Source: Acidimicrobiia bacterium (lineage in GTDB: Bacteria; Actinomycetota; Acidimicrobiia; Acidimicrobiales; Aldehydirespiratoraceae). Taken from it: 57,383 nt of DNA. The position numbers were made by a program, and so were the translations under genes. Position 1 is the first letter of the stretch, and the number at the start of each line of letters is the position of its first letter. Under the pieces are notes generated by a model, which saw only the letters and a program-made list of their open reading frames with translations, made no database searches and was not told where the DNA came from. Shown in pieces: positions 36,559 to 43,749 of the stretch. Where the stretch lies: NCBI GenBank assembly GCA_022821685.1, contig JAJEDD010000046.1, positions 1-57,383 of the forward strand, given 5' to 3'.

Positions 36559-36626
36559 TGGCTGTAGTCGCTGGATTGGCCCGACGCCCCCACCGCGCAC
36601 CGCCCGCCGCGGGAGGCGCCAGATGA
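36558..36626 (+). CDS. Mini-ORF bridging mrpE and mrpF
   Basis: 22 codons (MAVVAGLARRPHRAPPAAGG...). Its ATG shares one base with the mrpE stop (TGATG) and its TGA overlaps the mrpF ATG. The mrpF ribosome site GGGAGG lies within it. No obvious similarity to the mrpF start. Confidence 0.4.
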   Translation: MAVVAGLARRPHRAPPAAGGAR

Positions 36627-36898
36627 TCGCGCTGGCCGCGGCCGGCTTCGCGGTTTCGGGGCTCTGCGCGCTCTACCGGGTGCTGCGCGGCCCGAGCCTG
36701 GCCGACCGGGTGATCGGCGTGGAGGTGGCCCTGGTCTCGCTCGCCGGGGGCATTGTCATCGACGCCACCGCCCGCGACAGCCACACCCTGCTCCCGATCA
36801 TCACCGTGATCGCGCTGGTGGGGCTAGCGGGGACGTTCGCGGCCAGCCGCTTCCTGGAGCGCGATGCCGACGATGCCGACGACAGGACTGCGCCATGA
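36623..36898 (+). CDS. mrpF: Mrp-type Na+/H+ antiporter subunit F
   Basis: 91 residues, three membrane helices. LYRVLRGPSLADRVIGVEV is the MnhF signature. ATG 36623 has GGGAGG 6 nt upstream. The tail ends in an Asp-rich stretch; ATGA overlap with mrpG. Confidence 0.93.
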   Translation: MIALAAAGFAVSGLCALYRVLRGPSLADRVIGVEVALVSLAGGIVIDATARDSHTLLPIITVIALVGLAGTFAASRFLERDADDADDRTAP

Positions 36899-37218
36899 GG
36901 GTCGTCGCCGAGTTGGTGATGGTGGCCGGCGCCGCCATCGCCGTGCTGGCCGGCGTCGGGCTGCTGCGATTCTCGACGCCGTTCGCCCGGATCCAGGCCG
37001 CCGGCAAGGCCAGCCCGGTGTCGTTGCTGCTGATGTCGGTCGGGGCCGCTCCCCTGCTCGGCTGGCGAGGGTTCGCCTACCTGGCCATCGCGGCGGGCGC
37101 CATGATCGTCACTCTGCCGATCGTGGCCCACCTGCTGCTGCGAGCCGTGCATCGCACCGACAGAATCGACCATCTGGCCCAAGACGACCTGGCCGCCGAC
37201 GAGACTTCCGGCTCCTGA
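36895..37218 (+). CDS. mrpG: Mrp-type Na+/H+ antiporter subunit G
   Basis: 107 residues, three membrane helices. GLLRFSTPFARIQAAGKASPV matches the MnhG pattern (RFPDxxxRxHAxTKxxT) with substitutions. Last gene of the operon, convergent with the anti-sigma factor gene. Confidence 0.93.
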   Translation: MRVVAELVMVAGAAIAVLAGVGLLRFSTPFARIQAAGKASPVSLLLMSVGAAPLLGWRGFAYLAIAAGAMIVTLPIVAHLLLRAVHRTDRIDHLAQDDLAADETSGS

Positions 37219-37270
37219 CGTACACGCCACACGGCGCGGCGCGGCTGCTCACCCATTCGATCGGCCTGCG

Positions 37271-37708
37271 TCAGGTGTCGGCGGGCTGGCGCTGGCCCAG
37301 AACGAGGTGCAGCTCGGTTCCGCTGGGGCCGGATCTGATGTCCACACTGTCGGACAGGGCCCGGATGATCGAGATGCCCATCCCAGACTCGCGACCTAGC
37401 CGGGCCGGGGAATCTGGCGGCGGCATCTCCGGCAGTGCTTCCACGTCGAAACCGGGTCCACAGTCGCTGACCGTCACCGACACCGCCTGATCGGCGCACT
37501 GGCAGCACACCTTCACGGGATGAGTGCATCCCGAGCGGATGTGGGCCTGTATGGCGTTGGTGGTGGCCTCCGACACGGCCACCCGCAGGTCGTCGACCCG
37601 AGGCGGATCCAGGCCTGACTCCAGCTCGGCGGCGGCGGCCACCACGAGCCGCACCAGCGACACGTAGTCGGCCCGGGCCGGGATCTCGATCTCGACTCGG
37701 CCGCTCAT
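37271..37708 (-). CDS. Anti-sigma factor / serine kinase of the RsbW type (GHKL ATPase)
   Basis: 145 residues. N-box AVSEATTNAIQAH, G1 VSDCGPGFD and G2 GRESGMGISIIRAL are all intact, so ATP binding is expected. Such proteins bind a sigma factor and phosphorylate a STAS antagonist. The partner is the overlapping upstream gene (ATGA at 37705-37708). No sigma factor gene is in the window. Confidence 0.88.
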   Translation of the reverse strand: MSGRVEIEIPARADYVSLVRLVVAAAAELESGLDPPRVDDLRVAVSEATTNAIQAHIRSGCTHPVKVCCQCADQAVSVTVSDCGPGFDVEALPEMPPPDSPARLGRESGMGISIIRALSDSVDIRSGPSGTELHLVLGQRQPADT

Positions 37709-38076
37709 AGCCGTCTCGCCTCGGCCTTGCTTCCGGTCGGCTCGATCGAGCCGACGCGGTCGATGGAGTCGTGCAGGGCCAGGATCTTGTCGAGGTCGCA
37801 GATCTCGAACACCCGGCGGATGCGCGGCGTCGGGCACACCACCGCCAGGTCCCCGCCCCGCTGACGCAGCCGCTTGAGCGCGCCGACCACCGCGCCGATG
37901 CCGAACGAGTCAACGAAGTCCAGATCCGAAAGGTCGAGGGTCAGCAGGCGGGACCCCTCGGCTACCGCGGCCACCACCGCCTGGCGCAGATCCGGGGCCC
38001 CGACGACATCCAGGTCGCCGCCGACGCTCAGCACGGTCCAAGGCGGCTCCTCGCAGCGCCGGATCGTGACGGACAC
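37705..38076 (-). CDS. STAS-domain anti-anti-sigma factor
   Basis: 123 residues. The STAS fold with GGDLDVVGAPDLRQAVVAA and the phosphorylation loop DLSDLDFVDSFGIGAVV; Ser in VDSFG is the expected target of the neighbouring kinase. The tail ends in EARRL. GTG 38076 is 8 nt from a TACCGT box, so this is probably the first gene of a two-gene operon separate from the Tad genes. Confidence 0.9.
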   Translation of the reverse strand: MSVTIRRCEEPPWTVLSVGGDLDVVGAPDLRQAVVAAVAEGSRLLTLDLSDLDFVDSFGIGAVVGALKRLRQRGGDLAVVCPTPRIRRVFEICDLDKILALHDSIDRVGSIEPTGSKAEARRL

Positions 38077-38084
38077 AAGACAAG

Positions 38085-38090
38085 ACGGTA
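38085..38090 (-). promoter_or_regulatory. -10 box TACCGT of the STAS-RsbW pair
   Basis: TANNNT 8 nt upstream of GTG 38076. Confidence 0.4.
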
Positions 38091-38114
38091 CCGGCTGAGC
38101 GGATCGACTCGGCG

Positions 38115-38543
38115 TTACTCGAGGCGCATGGTGGCCCGTGCCTCGAACACTGCGTCCCCTACCAGCGGCCCCACCAGCGGCACGTCGGTGGGATCGGTGT
38201 AGCGCAGCCGGACCGTCGCCTTGCCGTTGGCTCGCCGTACCTCCACCACCAGGCGCCCAGGGTGCAGATCGGCCGCCGCCATTGCGGCCGAGCGCACCTC
38301 GCCGTCGTTGGCGCCGACCGCGGCCACCCGTACCGCCTCGCGGGCCGAGTGGGTGACCAGCACCCGAGTCCGCACCAGCAGCCCCACCTGCACTACGGCC
38401 AGCAGCATCAGCGCGAAGAAGGGCATCACCAGCGCGAACTCAACCGTCGCCTGTCCCGCCTGCCTCGACCGCCGCGGCCCGACGGCGGCAGGTCCTCCGG
38501 CCGGATGTGGTCGCGCCCGGAGCAGGGACCGAGCGGCGCTCAC
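38115..38543 (-). CDS. TadE-like pseudopilin
   Basis: 142 residues. A basic N-terminal segment, then GQATVEFALVMPFFALMLLAVVQVGLL, which is the TadE prepilin-like cleavage region with Glu at +5 and the hydrophobic helix. The rest is a small beta-rich domain. Minor pilin of the Tad (Flp) pilus. GTG 38543 lies 3 bp after the flp stop. Confidence 0.85.
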   Translation of the reverse strand: MSAARSLLRARPHPAGGPAAVGPRRSRQAGQATVEFALVMPFFALMLLAVVQVGLLVRTRVLVTHSAREAVRVAAVGANDGEVRSAAMAAADLHPGRLVVEVRRANGKATVRLRYTDPTDVPLVGPLVGDAVFEARATMRLE

Positions 38544-38546
38544 CGG

Positions 38547-38759
38547 TCAGTTGACCATGTTGGCGACGGTGTCGACCATCTTGTCGAGCAGCCAGGCGAT
38601 CCGGCCCGAGCCGGTGGCCCAGGTCAGCAACAGCACTGCCACTGCGGCCGCGCCCACCAGCACCAGGGCGTACTCGGCGGTGGTCTGGCCCCGCTCGTCA
38701 AGCCGGCGGCGCGCCAAGCTGCCGCGCGTCACCAGCACCGTGAAGATGCGCAAGAACAT
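38547..38759 (-). CDS. Flp-type class IVb pilin
   Basis: 70 residues. RLDERGQTTAEYALVLVGAAAVAVLLL holds the prepilin peptidase site (cut after Gly), Glu at +5 and the pilin helix; a short tail follows. Main subunit of the Tad pilus. It has the best ribosome site of the locus (AAAGGAGAGATC-ATG), as fits a highly made structural protein. No prepilin peptidase gene is in the window. Confidence 0.88.
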   Translation of the reverse strand: MFLRIFTVLVTRGSLARRRLDERGQTTAEYALVLVGAAAVAVLLLTWATGSGRIAWLLDKMVDTVANMVN

Positions 38760-38807
38760 GATCTCTCCTTTCGTGTGCGATCAGCTGACGGGCACCGCTG
38801 GCGCCAG

Positions 38808-39734
38808 TCATGACGGGAAGCCCAGTTCGGCGACGGTTCCCACCAGCAGCGGGACCACCGTCAGCAGACAGAAGGCGGGCAGCACGCAGAACACCAGCGG
38901 GAACAGCATCAGCACCGGAACTCGCCGGGCGGCCTCCTGGGCCCGCATGTGGCGCCGTCGATAGGCCTCATCGGCGGCCCGCTGCAGGGCCGGCCGCAGC
39001 GGCGTGCCGTCGATCTCCGCCGCGGTGACGGCATGCACCACCGGCGACACGCTGGGGCCGAGACTGTCTCGCAGCCTGCGCACCGAGTCGACGAACGGCT
39101 CCCCCGCGGCGGTGCGCCGCACCACCGCCGAAAGCTCGGACCGGAACGGCTCGGCCACTCGGGGACCGATGTCGGCCAAAGCCGACACCGTGGGCCGGCC
39201 CGCGCCGACCACCAGGCCCAGCAGGTCGATCACCTCGGGCAGATGGCGATCGATTCGCAGTACGTGTCGGCGCTGTCGGGACCGGCGGCGGGCGACGATT
39301 GTGCCCAACGCCGCCAGCAAGACGGCGATGCCTGCCGCCGCACCCAGCGCTGCCGCCGCAGCTACGACGGCGAGGGCTGCGATGCCGCCGAGCGCCTCGT
39401 CCTCGGGATCGACCGCGCCTCTCGACAGCCAGCGGCCCAACCTCGACAGCGCAGCCCCCAGAGGGCGCTCAAATTGGCGAGAGCCAGTCGCGTCGCAGCG
39501 GGGCCTTTCCCGCTCTTGTTCGCTGCGCTCACGGGCCGCCCAAACCCCGACAACACAGCCCACGGCCTCGCCCGTATGGGTTGGGTTAGTGCGCCCATTC
39601 GCTCGGCCTCTGAGGTCGGGGCGAGCGGGCCGGTCGGCGTGGCGCAGCCTGCGGCGCACGGAGCGGCTTGAGGCCGCGTTCGCGTCGAGCACCGCCAGTA
39701 CCAGCACGGCCGCGGCAGCCGCGGCGAGGCTCAC
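38808..39734 (-). CDS. tadC: TadC-like pilus assembly membrane protein, interrupted in frame by a dispersed repeat
   Basis: 308 residues. The T2SSF domain (LGLVVGAGRPTVSALADIG, AAEIDGTPLRPALQRAADEAYRRRHMRAQEAA, VPVLMLFPLVFCVLPAF) is the standard C-terminal part of GspF/TadC proteins. Residues ~41-91, between the first and second membrane helices, are translated repeat sequence (RGRANGRTNPTHTGEAV, AARERSEQERERPR). GTG 39734 overlaps the tadB stop by GTGA; ATG 39740 two codons earlier is an alternative. It forms the inner membrane platform of the pilus with TadB. Confidence 0.88.
   Translation of the reverse strand: MSLAAAAAAVLVLAVLDANAASSRSVRRRLRHADRPARPDLRGRANGRTNPTHTGEAVGCVVGVWAARERSEQERERPRCDATGSRQFERPLGAALSRLGRWLSRGAVDPEDEALGGIAALAVVAAAAALGAAAGIAVLLAALGTIVARRRSRQRRHVLRIDRHLPEVIDLLGLVVGAGRPTVSALADIGPRVAEPFRSELSAVVRRTAAGEPFVDSVRRLRDSLGPSVSPVVHAVTAAEIDGTPLRPALQRAADEAYRRRHMRAQEAARRVPVLMLFPLVFCVLPAFCLLTVVPLLVGTVAELGFPS
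39461..39611 (-). repeat. Dispersed repeat, full copy C, inside tadC
   Basis: Minus-strand orientation: AGAGGCCGAGCGAATGGG, ACCCATACGGGCGAGGCCG, the GGGCTGTGTTGTCGGGGTTT block shared with copy A, then CAGCGAACAAGAGCGGGAAA and GAGCGCCCTC. It lies wholly within the tadC reading frame and leaves that frame open. Confidence 0.88.
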
Positions 39735-40414
39735 GCCCATTGGCCCACCCCCCGGCACAGGCGGGCCATCCACCAGAGGCCCAAACCTTCCAACACCAGT
39801 CCGAGGCCCAGCGACACGAGCCCTATCGGCGTGGACACCAGCCCGCTGAGGGCGTCTCGGTCGACGAGGGTGACGATCACCGAGAATCCGACCGGGGCGG
39901 CCGCCACCACCACGGCGGAGGTGCGGGTCTGGGCGGTGAGGGCCCGGATCTCGTCGTCGAGGGCGCGGCGCTGGCGCAGCGAGGCGGCGGCGCGGTCGAG
40001 GCTGGTGGCCATCGCCGCGCCGGAGGCGTGTCCCAACACCAGCAGGGCGGCAGCTGTCTGGCGCTCGGATGCGCCGCCGACCCAGTGGTCGAGGGCCTCG
40101 GCGAGGCTCAACCCTCCCCGCACCCGGCGCACCACCTGGCGCAGGCCGGTCTCGGGCAACTCGGCCGCGGCGCTGTCGAGGGCGGTCAACACCGAGGCGC
40201 CCGAGCGCAGCGCCCGAGCCGTCAGCTCAAGAGCTTGGGGTACCGCATCGAACTGCTCGCGGCGACCTGCCCAGCGCCACATCGCGGCCAGCAGCCGGGC
40301 CGGCACGGCGCGCCGCAGCCAGGTCCGGCCCCCAGCGCGACCCCGGGGCCGCGCCATGGGCAGATCAGGCATCAGCGCCATAAACACGAGCCCAGCCACC
40401 AGCACCGCAGTCAC
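39731..40414 (-). CDS. tadB: TadB-like pilus assembly membrane protein
   Basis: 227 residues, somewhat short for TadB. An N-terminal hydrophobic segment is followed by ALELTARALRSGASVLTALDSAAAEL and GGLSLAEALDHWV, typical of the T2SSF domain, and two C-terminal membrane helices. GTG 40414 (VTAVLVAGLVF) is preferred because it overlaps the last of four mini-ORFs whose starts look like it. GTGA overlap with tadC. Confidence 0.85.
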   Translation of the reverse strand: MTAVLVAGLVFMALMPDLPMARPRGRAGGRTWLRRAVPARLLAAMWRWAGRREQFDAVPQALELTARALRSGASVLTALDSAAAELPETGLRQVVRRVRGGLSLAEALDHWVGGASERQTAAALLVLGHASGAAMATSLDRAAASLRQRRALDDEIRALTAQTRTSAVVVAAAPVGFSVIVTLVDRDALSGLVSTPIGLVSLGLGLVLEGLGLWWMARLCRGVGQWA

Positions 40415-40587
40415 AGCCCAACCCCCACAGCACCGAGCACAGCCGTCACCGCTCGGACCCCGCAGCATCGAACGGCGCCGTCATGGCTCGGCCCTCACCG
40501 GCTCGACCACGGTCACGGCCCCGCCCCCGCAGCATCGAACGCCATCGCCATCGCCCGACCTCCCCCCCCCCGCTCGACCGCGGTCAT
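40411..40587 (-). CDS. Relay of four mini-ORFs bridging cpaF and tadB
   Basis: In order on the minus strand: 40587-40513 (24 aa, MTAVER...), 40516-40481 (11 aa, VTVVEPVRAEP), 40484-40446 (12 aa, MTAPFDAAGSER) and 40449-40411 (12 aa, VTAVLGAVGVGL). The tadB start is VTAVLVAGL. Each joint is an ATGA or GTGA overlap, beginning with the cpaF stop and ending with the tadB start. All four starts resemble the tadB start, so the junction arose by repeated duplication. G-rich tracts that could act as ribosome sites precede each start. Confidence 0.55.
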
Positions 40588-41735
40588 GGCCCAAACTCCA
40601 GGCGGGCGGGCCGGGTCGGGGGCGAGCAGACCTCGGCATCGTCGGCCAGCGGGCGTACCCGGTCGTGCCCGGTCACCTCGGCCACTGCGGCGAGCCGCCG
40701 AGTGCCGTCGGGGGATCGTCCCAGGTGAACGACGGCGTCGATGGCGGCCGCTACATGATCCCGCACCGCCTCCACGCCCAGGCGCTCGTCCCCGGCGGTG
40801 GCCAGCGCGGCCAGCCGGCGCAGCGCGTCGACAGGGCCGTTGGCGTGAACCGTGGACAAGCACCCGGCGTGGCCGGTATTGAGCGCATGCAACAAGTCGA
40901 GAGCCTCCGGGCCGCGCACCTCTCCCACTACCAACCGGTCGGGGCGCATCCGCAGCGCGTTGCGCACAAGATCTCGGATCGTCACCGCCCCTCCGCCCTC
41001 GCGCGACTCGGGCCGAGCCTCCAGCCTCACCACATGGGGATGGTCAAGCTGCAACTCGGCGGCGTCCTCGATGGTGATAACCCGCTGCCGGTGGCTCACC
41101 CGGCCGGCCAAGGCGTTGAGCAGGGTGGTCTTGCCCGCCCCTGTGCCGCCGCTCACCACGAGGTTGGCCCCCCGGTCGACCAGCTGCTCCAGCAGAGCCA
41201 CCACCGGCGGGCCGGCGAACATGTCGAGCGCCACCTCAAGAACCACGAAGCGGCGGATGGTCACATAGGGACCGTCCACCGCCACCGGCGGAACGGCCAC
41301 ATGCACCCGGGAGCCGTCGGGCAGGCGACCGTCCACGCAGGGGGTCATCTGATCGACCCGGCGGCCCAGCGGAGCGACGATCCGCTCGATGACCAGATCG
41401 ACCGCGGCCCGGTCCAGCGACACCCCGCTGGGGCTCACGGCCCCGCCCCGCTCCACCCACACCGGCCCCGGACCGTTGACCATCACCTCGCTCACCGAGG
41501 CATCGGCGAGCAGCGGCTCCAGCGGACCCAGGCCGTGAACGCGGGCTGCCACCCGGGCCACCACGTCGTCGACCTCGTCGGTCGGGGCGAGCGGGGCCAG
41601 AGCGCGAACGATGCCGGCGATGTCCACCGCCGGCATCGGGACCTCGGCCATGGTGTCGATCACCCTGCGGTGCACGGCCTCGACCAGCGCGGCATCACCG
41701 TCGGGCCGAATATGCGCCGCCGCGCCGACGGTCAT
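40584..41735 (-). CDS. cpaF: CpaF/TadA-type pilus assembly ATPase
   Basis: 383 residues. A secretion ATPase of the VirB11/TadA family: GLGPLEPLLADASVSEVMVNG opens the N-terminal domain, Walker A is VSGGTGAGKTTLLNALAG, and VVGEVRGPEALDLLHALNTGHAGCLSTVHANG covers Walker B and the His boxes. It drives Tad pilus extension on the cytoplasmic side. ATGA overlap with the upstream cpaE-like gene. Confidence 0.95.
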   Translation of the reverse strand: MTVGAAAHIRPDGDAALVEAVHRRVIDTMAEVPMPAVDIAGIVRALAPLAPTDEVDDVVARVAARVHGLGPLEPLLADASVSEVMVNGPGPVWVERGGAVSPSGVSLDRAAVDLVIERIVAPLGRRVDQMTPCVDGRLPDGSRVHVAVPPVAVDGPYVTIRRFVVLEVALDMFAGPPVVALLEQLVDRGANLVVSGGTGAGKTTLLNALAGRVSHRQRVITIEDAAELQLDHPHVVRLEARPESREGGGAVTIRDLVRNALRMRPDRLVVGEVRGPEALDLLHALNTGHAGCLSTVHANGPVDALRRLAALATAGDERLGVEAVRDHVAAAIDAVVHLGRSPDGTRRLAAVAEVTGHDRVRPLADDAEVCSPPTRPARLEFGP

Positions 41736-42457
41736 GCCGGAAGCTCGAAGCGCCGCAGCGGCGGCGGGAGCATGCTCACGATGGTCCCCGCGTCGACGGA
41801 CCGGGCCACGCGGGGATCCCAGGCCACCCGCTCAACGGTGGAGGCGCCCACTGCGGAGGCCACATCGCGGCATCGCAGGGCCCGGCCCGGCTCTTCCACG
41901 AGGACCACCCGGTCGTAGGGTCCCCGCACCTGCTGGGCCCGGGTGAGGGCGAGATAGCAGGACCGCAGCACGCACACCGGCCGGTGCTGCGAGCCGAGGT
42001 CGGACCGCAGCTCGAACGGGTCGAGCCCGGCGTCCACCACCACCGGACCGATCCGGGCCAGCACTTCGAGGGCCAGCACCAGCCTGCGCCGCCCGAGCGC
42101 CAGCTGGGGTCCGCGTTCAGGGCTCGACTCGACCGTGGGAGGCGGGCTGGAGCGGACCTCGGCGCGGGCCGCCAGCGCGGGCTGAGTGCCCTGTCGGAGC
42201 AGTCTCAGGCCGGGGGCCACGTCCTCTAGCAGCCTGCCGATGGCGTCGGCCGCCACACCGTCGCCGGCGGCCACCCAGTCGCCGATGCCGGGCTCCGACG
42301 GCGCGGCGCCGGCAACCATGCCCAACAGGGCGGGCTGGTCGCCGGTGAGGTCCACCAGCGTGGCCTCGCGGTCATCCGAAGCGAGGCGGATAGCGGTTGC
42401 GGCCGCCACTACCGACGTGCCGACGCCGCCCTTCACAGACCAGTACCAGACAATCAT
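41732..42457 (-). CDS. CpaE/MinD-like ATPase of the Tad locus
   Basis: 241 residues. Deviant Walker A KGGVGTSVVAAATAIRLA at the very N-terminus, ATLVDLTGDQPALLG and a later VVVDAGLDPFELRSD follow. The usual receiver-like N-terminal domain of CpaE is missing. In Tad systems this protein helps to place the pilus machinery. ATG 42457 has GGGAGG 6 nt upstream. First gene of the pilus operon. Confidence 0.82.
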   Translation of the reverse strand: MIVWYWSVKGGVGTSVVAAATAIRLASDDREATLVDLTGDQPALLGMVAGAAPSEPGIGDWVAAGDGVAADAIGRLLEDVAPGLRLLRQGTQPALAARAEVRSSPPPTVESSPERGPQLALGRRRLVLALEVLARIGPVVVDAGLDPFELRSDLGSQHRPVCVLRSCYLALTRAQQVRGPYDRVVLVEEPGRALRCRDVASAVGASTVERVAWDPRVARSVDAGTIVSMLPPPLRRFELPA

Positions 42458-42593
42458 CAACGCCTCCCGCACATCGAGTTCCAATGACGGCGGGACTCGG
42501 GGAGCCGGGGCTCTCACAGATCACGGCGGGGCCGCTCTGACGGCCGGCCCGGCATCCAGCGAACCGGGCCAGCGGCGGCACCCTACAGAAGGG

Positions 42594-43607
42594 CTACGAC
42601 ATGTTCAACTTATTTTTGATCATTTCTATGATTCTCGCTCCGGAGTGCAGCAGCTTCTCGGCCGGCTCGTCGTCGAGCAGCGGCACGACGAAGGACTCGA
42701 TCCCGTGCCGTTCGGCGAGGCTCTGCAACTGGCGGCTGCACTCTCGGGGAGTGCCTGCGATCACGAAGGCCAGAGCCCACTCGTCGCGCACATGCTCGGC
42801 CGCGGCCTCCAGGCCGTCGGCCAGCGCGGCCCTGATCCGGGCCGCGTCGGCATCGCTGAGTCCGATGGCCTCCTGCACCTCGGCGGGCGAGTCGACCAGC
42901 CGGTAGGTCAAGTGGGGCTTGATGGCGGCCATGTCGTCGTCGTCGGTCACCAGCATGGTGGAGTAGGCGATTCGGGGGTCGTTTCCCGCAGCCCGGCCCG
43001 CGGCCCGGATCCGATCCACCGCCGCGCCCAGGTGCGGCTTGTAGATGAAGTCGACCAGCACGCCGTCGCAGGCCGCGCCGCCTAGCTCGAGCATCCTCGG
43101 ACCCCGCCCGGCCAGCCAGATCTCGGTTCCGGCCCGGACGTTCAGCAGCGACGCCTCGCTGAGGCGCACATGGGCGCCCTCGACGCTGACGGTGTCGCCT
43201 AAGAACAGGCGGCGGCAGGCATCGATGGTCTCACGCACCGCAGTCAGGGGCCGCTTGGGGGGGATGGCCAGAGGATCAAGGGTGAGGCTGCCGCCCGCGC
43301 CAATACCCATGAAGGCCCGCCCGCCCGACAGCTCGTCCAGCGAGGCGATGGCCGCCGCGGTGACGCCGGCGTGGCGGGTGTAGGGGTTGGTGATGCCGGG
43401 GCCGACAGTGAGCGACTCGGTGGCCGCCGCGATGGCGGTGAGCGTGACGTACACATCGCTGGCCGCCAGCCCCTCGTCGTACACCCAGCCCCGCTCGTAG
43501 CCCAGGCTCTCGGCCAGCCGGGCCAGCTCCACCGCCCGCCGGACCGATCCATGGGCCATAACGTTGAAAGCAGGCCGCACCACGGCCCTAACCCTATGCA
43601 CGGTCAT
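42594..43607 (-). CDS. LLM-class (luciferase-like) oxidoreductase
   Basis: 337 residues, a paralogue of the gene at 2289-3266. The two share GITNPYTRHAGVTAAAIASLDELSGGRA, ten or more aligned glycine loops (GIGAGGSLTLDPLAI) and EIWLAGRGPRMLELGG. Two starts are plausible. ATG 43607 overlaps the stop of the preceding mini-ORF (TGATG). GTG 43583 lies 7 nt behind a TAGGGT box and gives a 329-residue leaderless product. Its place at the end of the molybdenum hydroxylase cluster suggests a redox partner or side reaction there, but that is inference. Confidence 0.82.
   Translation of the reverse strand: MTVHRVRAVVRPAFNVMAHGSVRRAVELARLAESLGYERGWVYDEGLAASDVYVTLTAIAAATESLTVGPGITNPYTRHAGVTAAAIASLDELSGGRAFMGIGAGGSLTLDPLAIPPKRPLTAVRETIDACRRLFLGDTVSVEGAHVRLSEASLLNVRAGTEIWLAGRGPRMLELGGAACDGVLVDFIYKPHLGAAVDRIRAAGRAAGNDPRIAYSTMLVTDDDDMAAIKPHLTYRLVDSPAEVQEAIGLSDADAARIRAALADGLEAAAEHVRDEWALAFVIAGTPRECSRQLQSLAERHGIESFVVPLLDDEPAEKLLHSGARIIEMIKNKLNMS
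43591..43596 (-). promoter_or_regulatory. -10 box TAGGGT inside the LLM 5' region
   Basis: TANNNT 7 nt before GTG 43583. It could give the LLM gene its own leaderless message in addition to read-through from yqeB. Confidence 0.35.
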
Positions 43608-43749
43608 CAGCGTGCAAGAACCCGGCCGGCGGACGCGGCGCTGCGCCACCAGCGGAAGTTGGCAATTCGTCGGACCCGGCTCACTGGGCCTGCCGCTCGC
43701 CACGGACGCAGCTCTGCGCCACCAGCGGAAGTTGTCGGGGTGCAGGCAC
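43607..43749 (-). CDS. Relay of two mini-ORFs bridging yqeB and the LLM gene
   Basis: Mini-ORF 1 (43749-43681, 22 aa) starts directly after the yqeB stop (TGA-GTG). Mini-ORF 2 (43684-43607, 25 aa) starts by GTGA overlap and ends on TGATG at the LLM start. Both contain a copy of a ~30-nt direct repeat (minus strand CAACTTCCGCTGGTGGCGCA) read in two different frames (QLPLVAQ and NFRWWRS). Confidence 0.5.

Noticed and set aside
38760..38810. Relay mini-ORF between tadC and flp starting on the tadC ATGA
   Set aside because: The frame runs past the flp start into flp in another frame and does not end on its ATG; flp has its own strong ribosome site.
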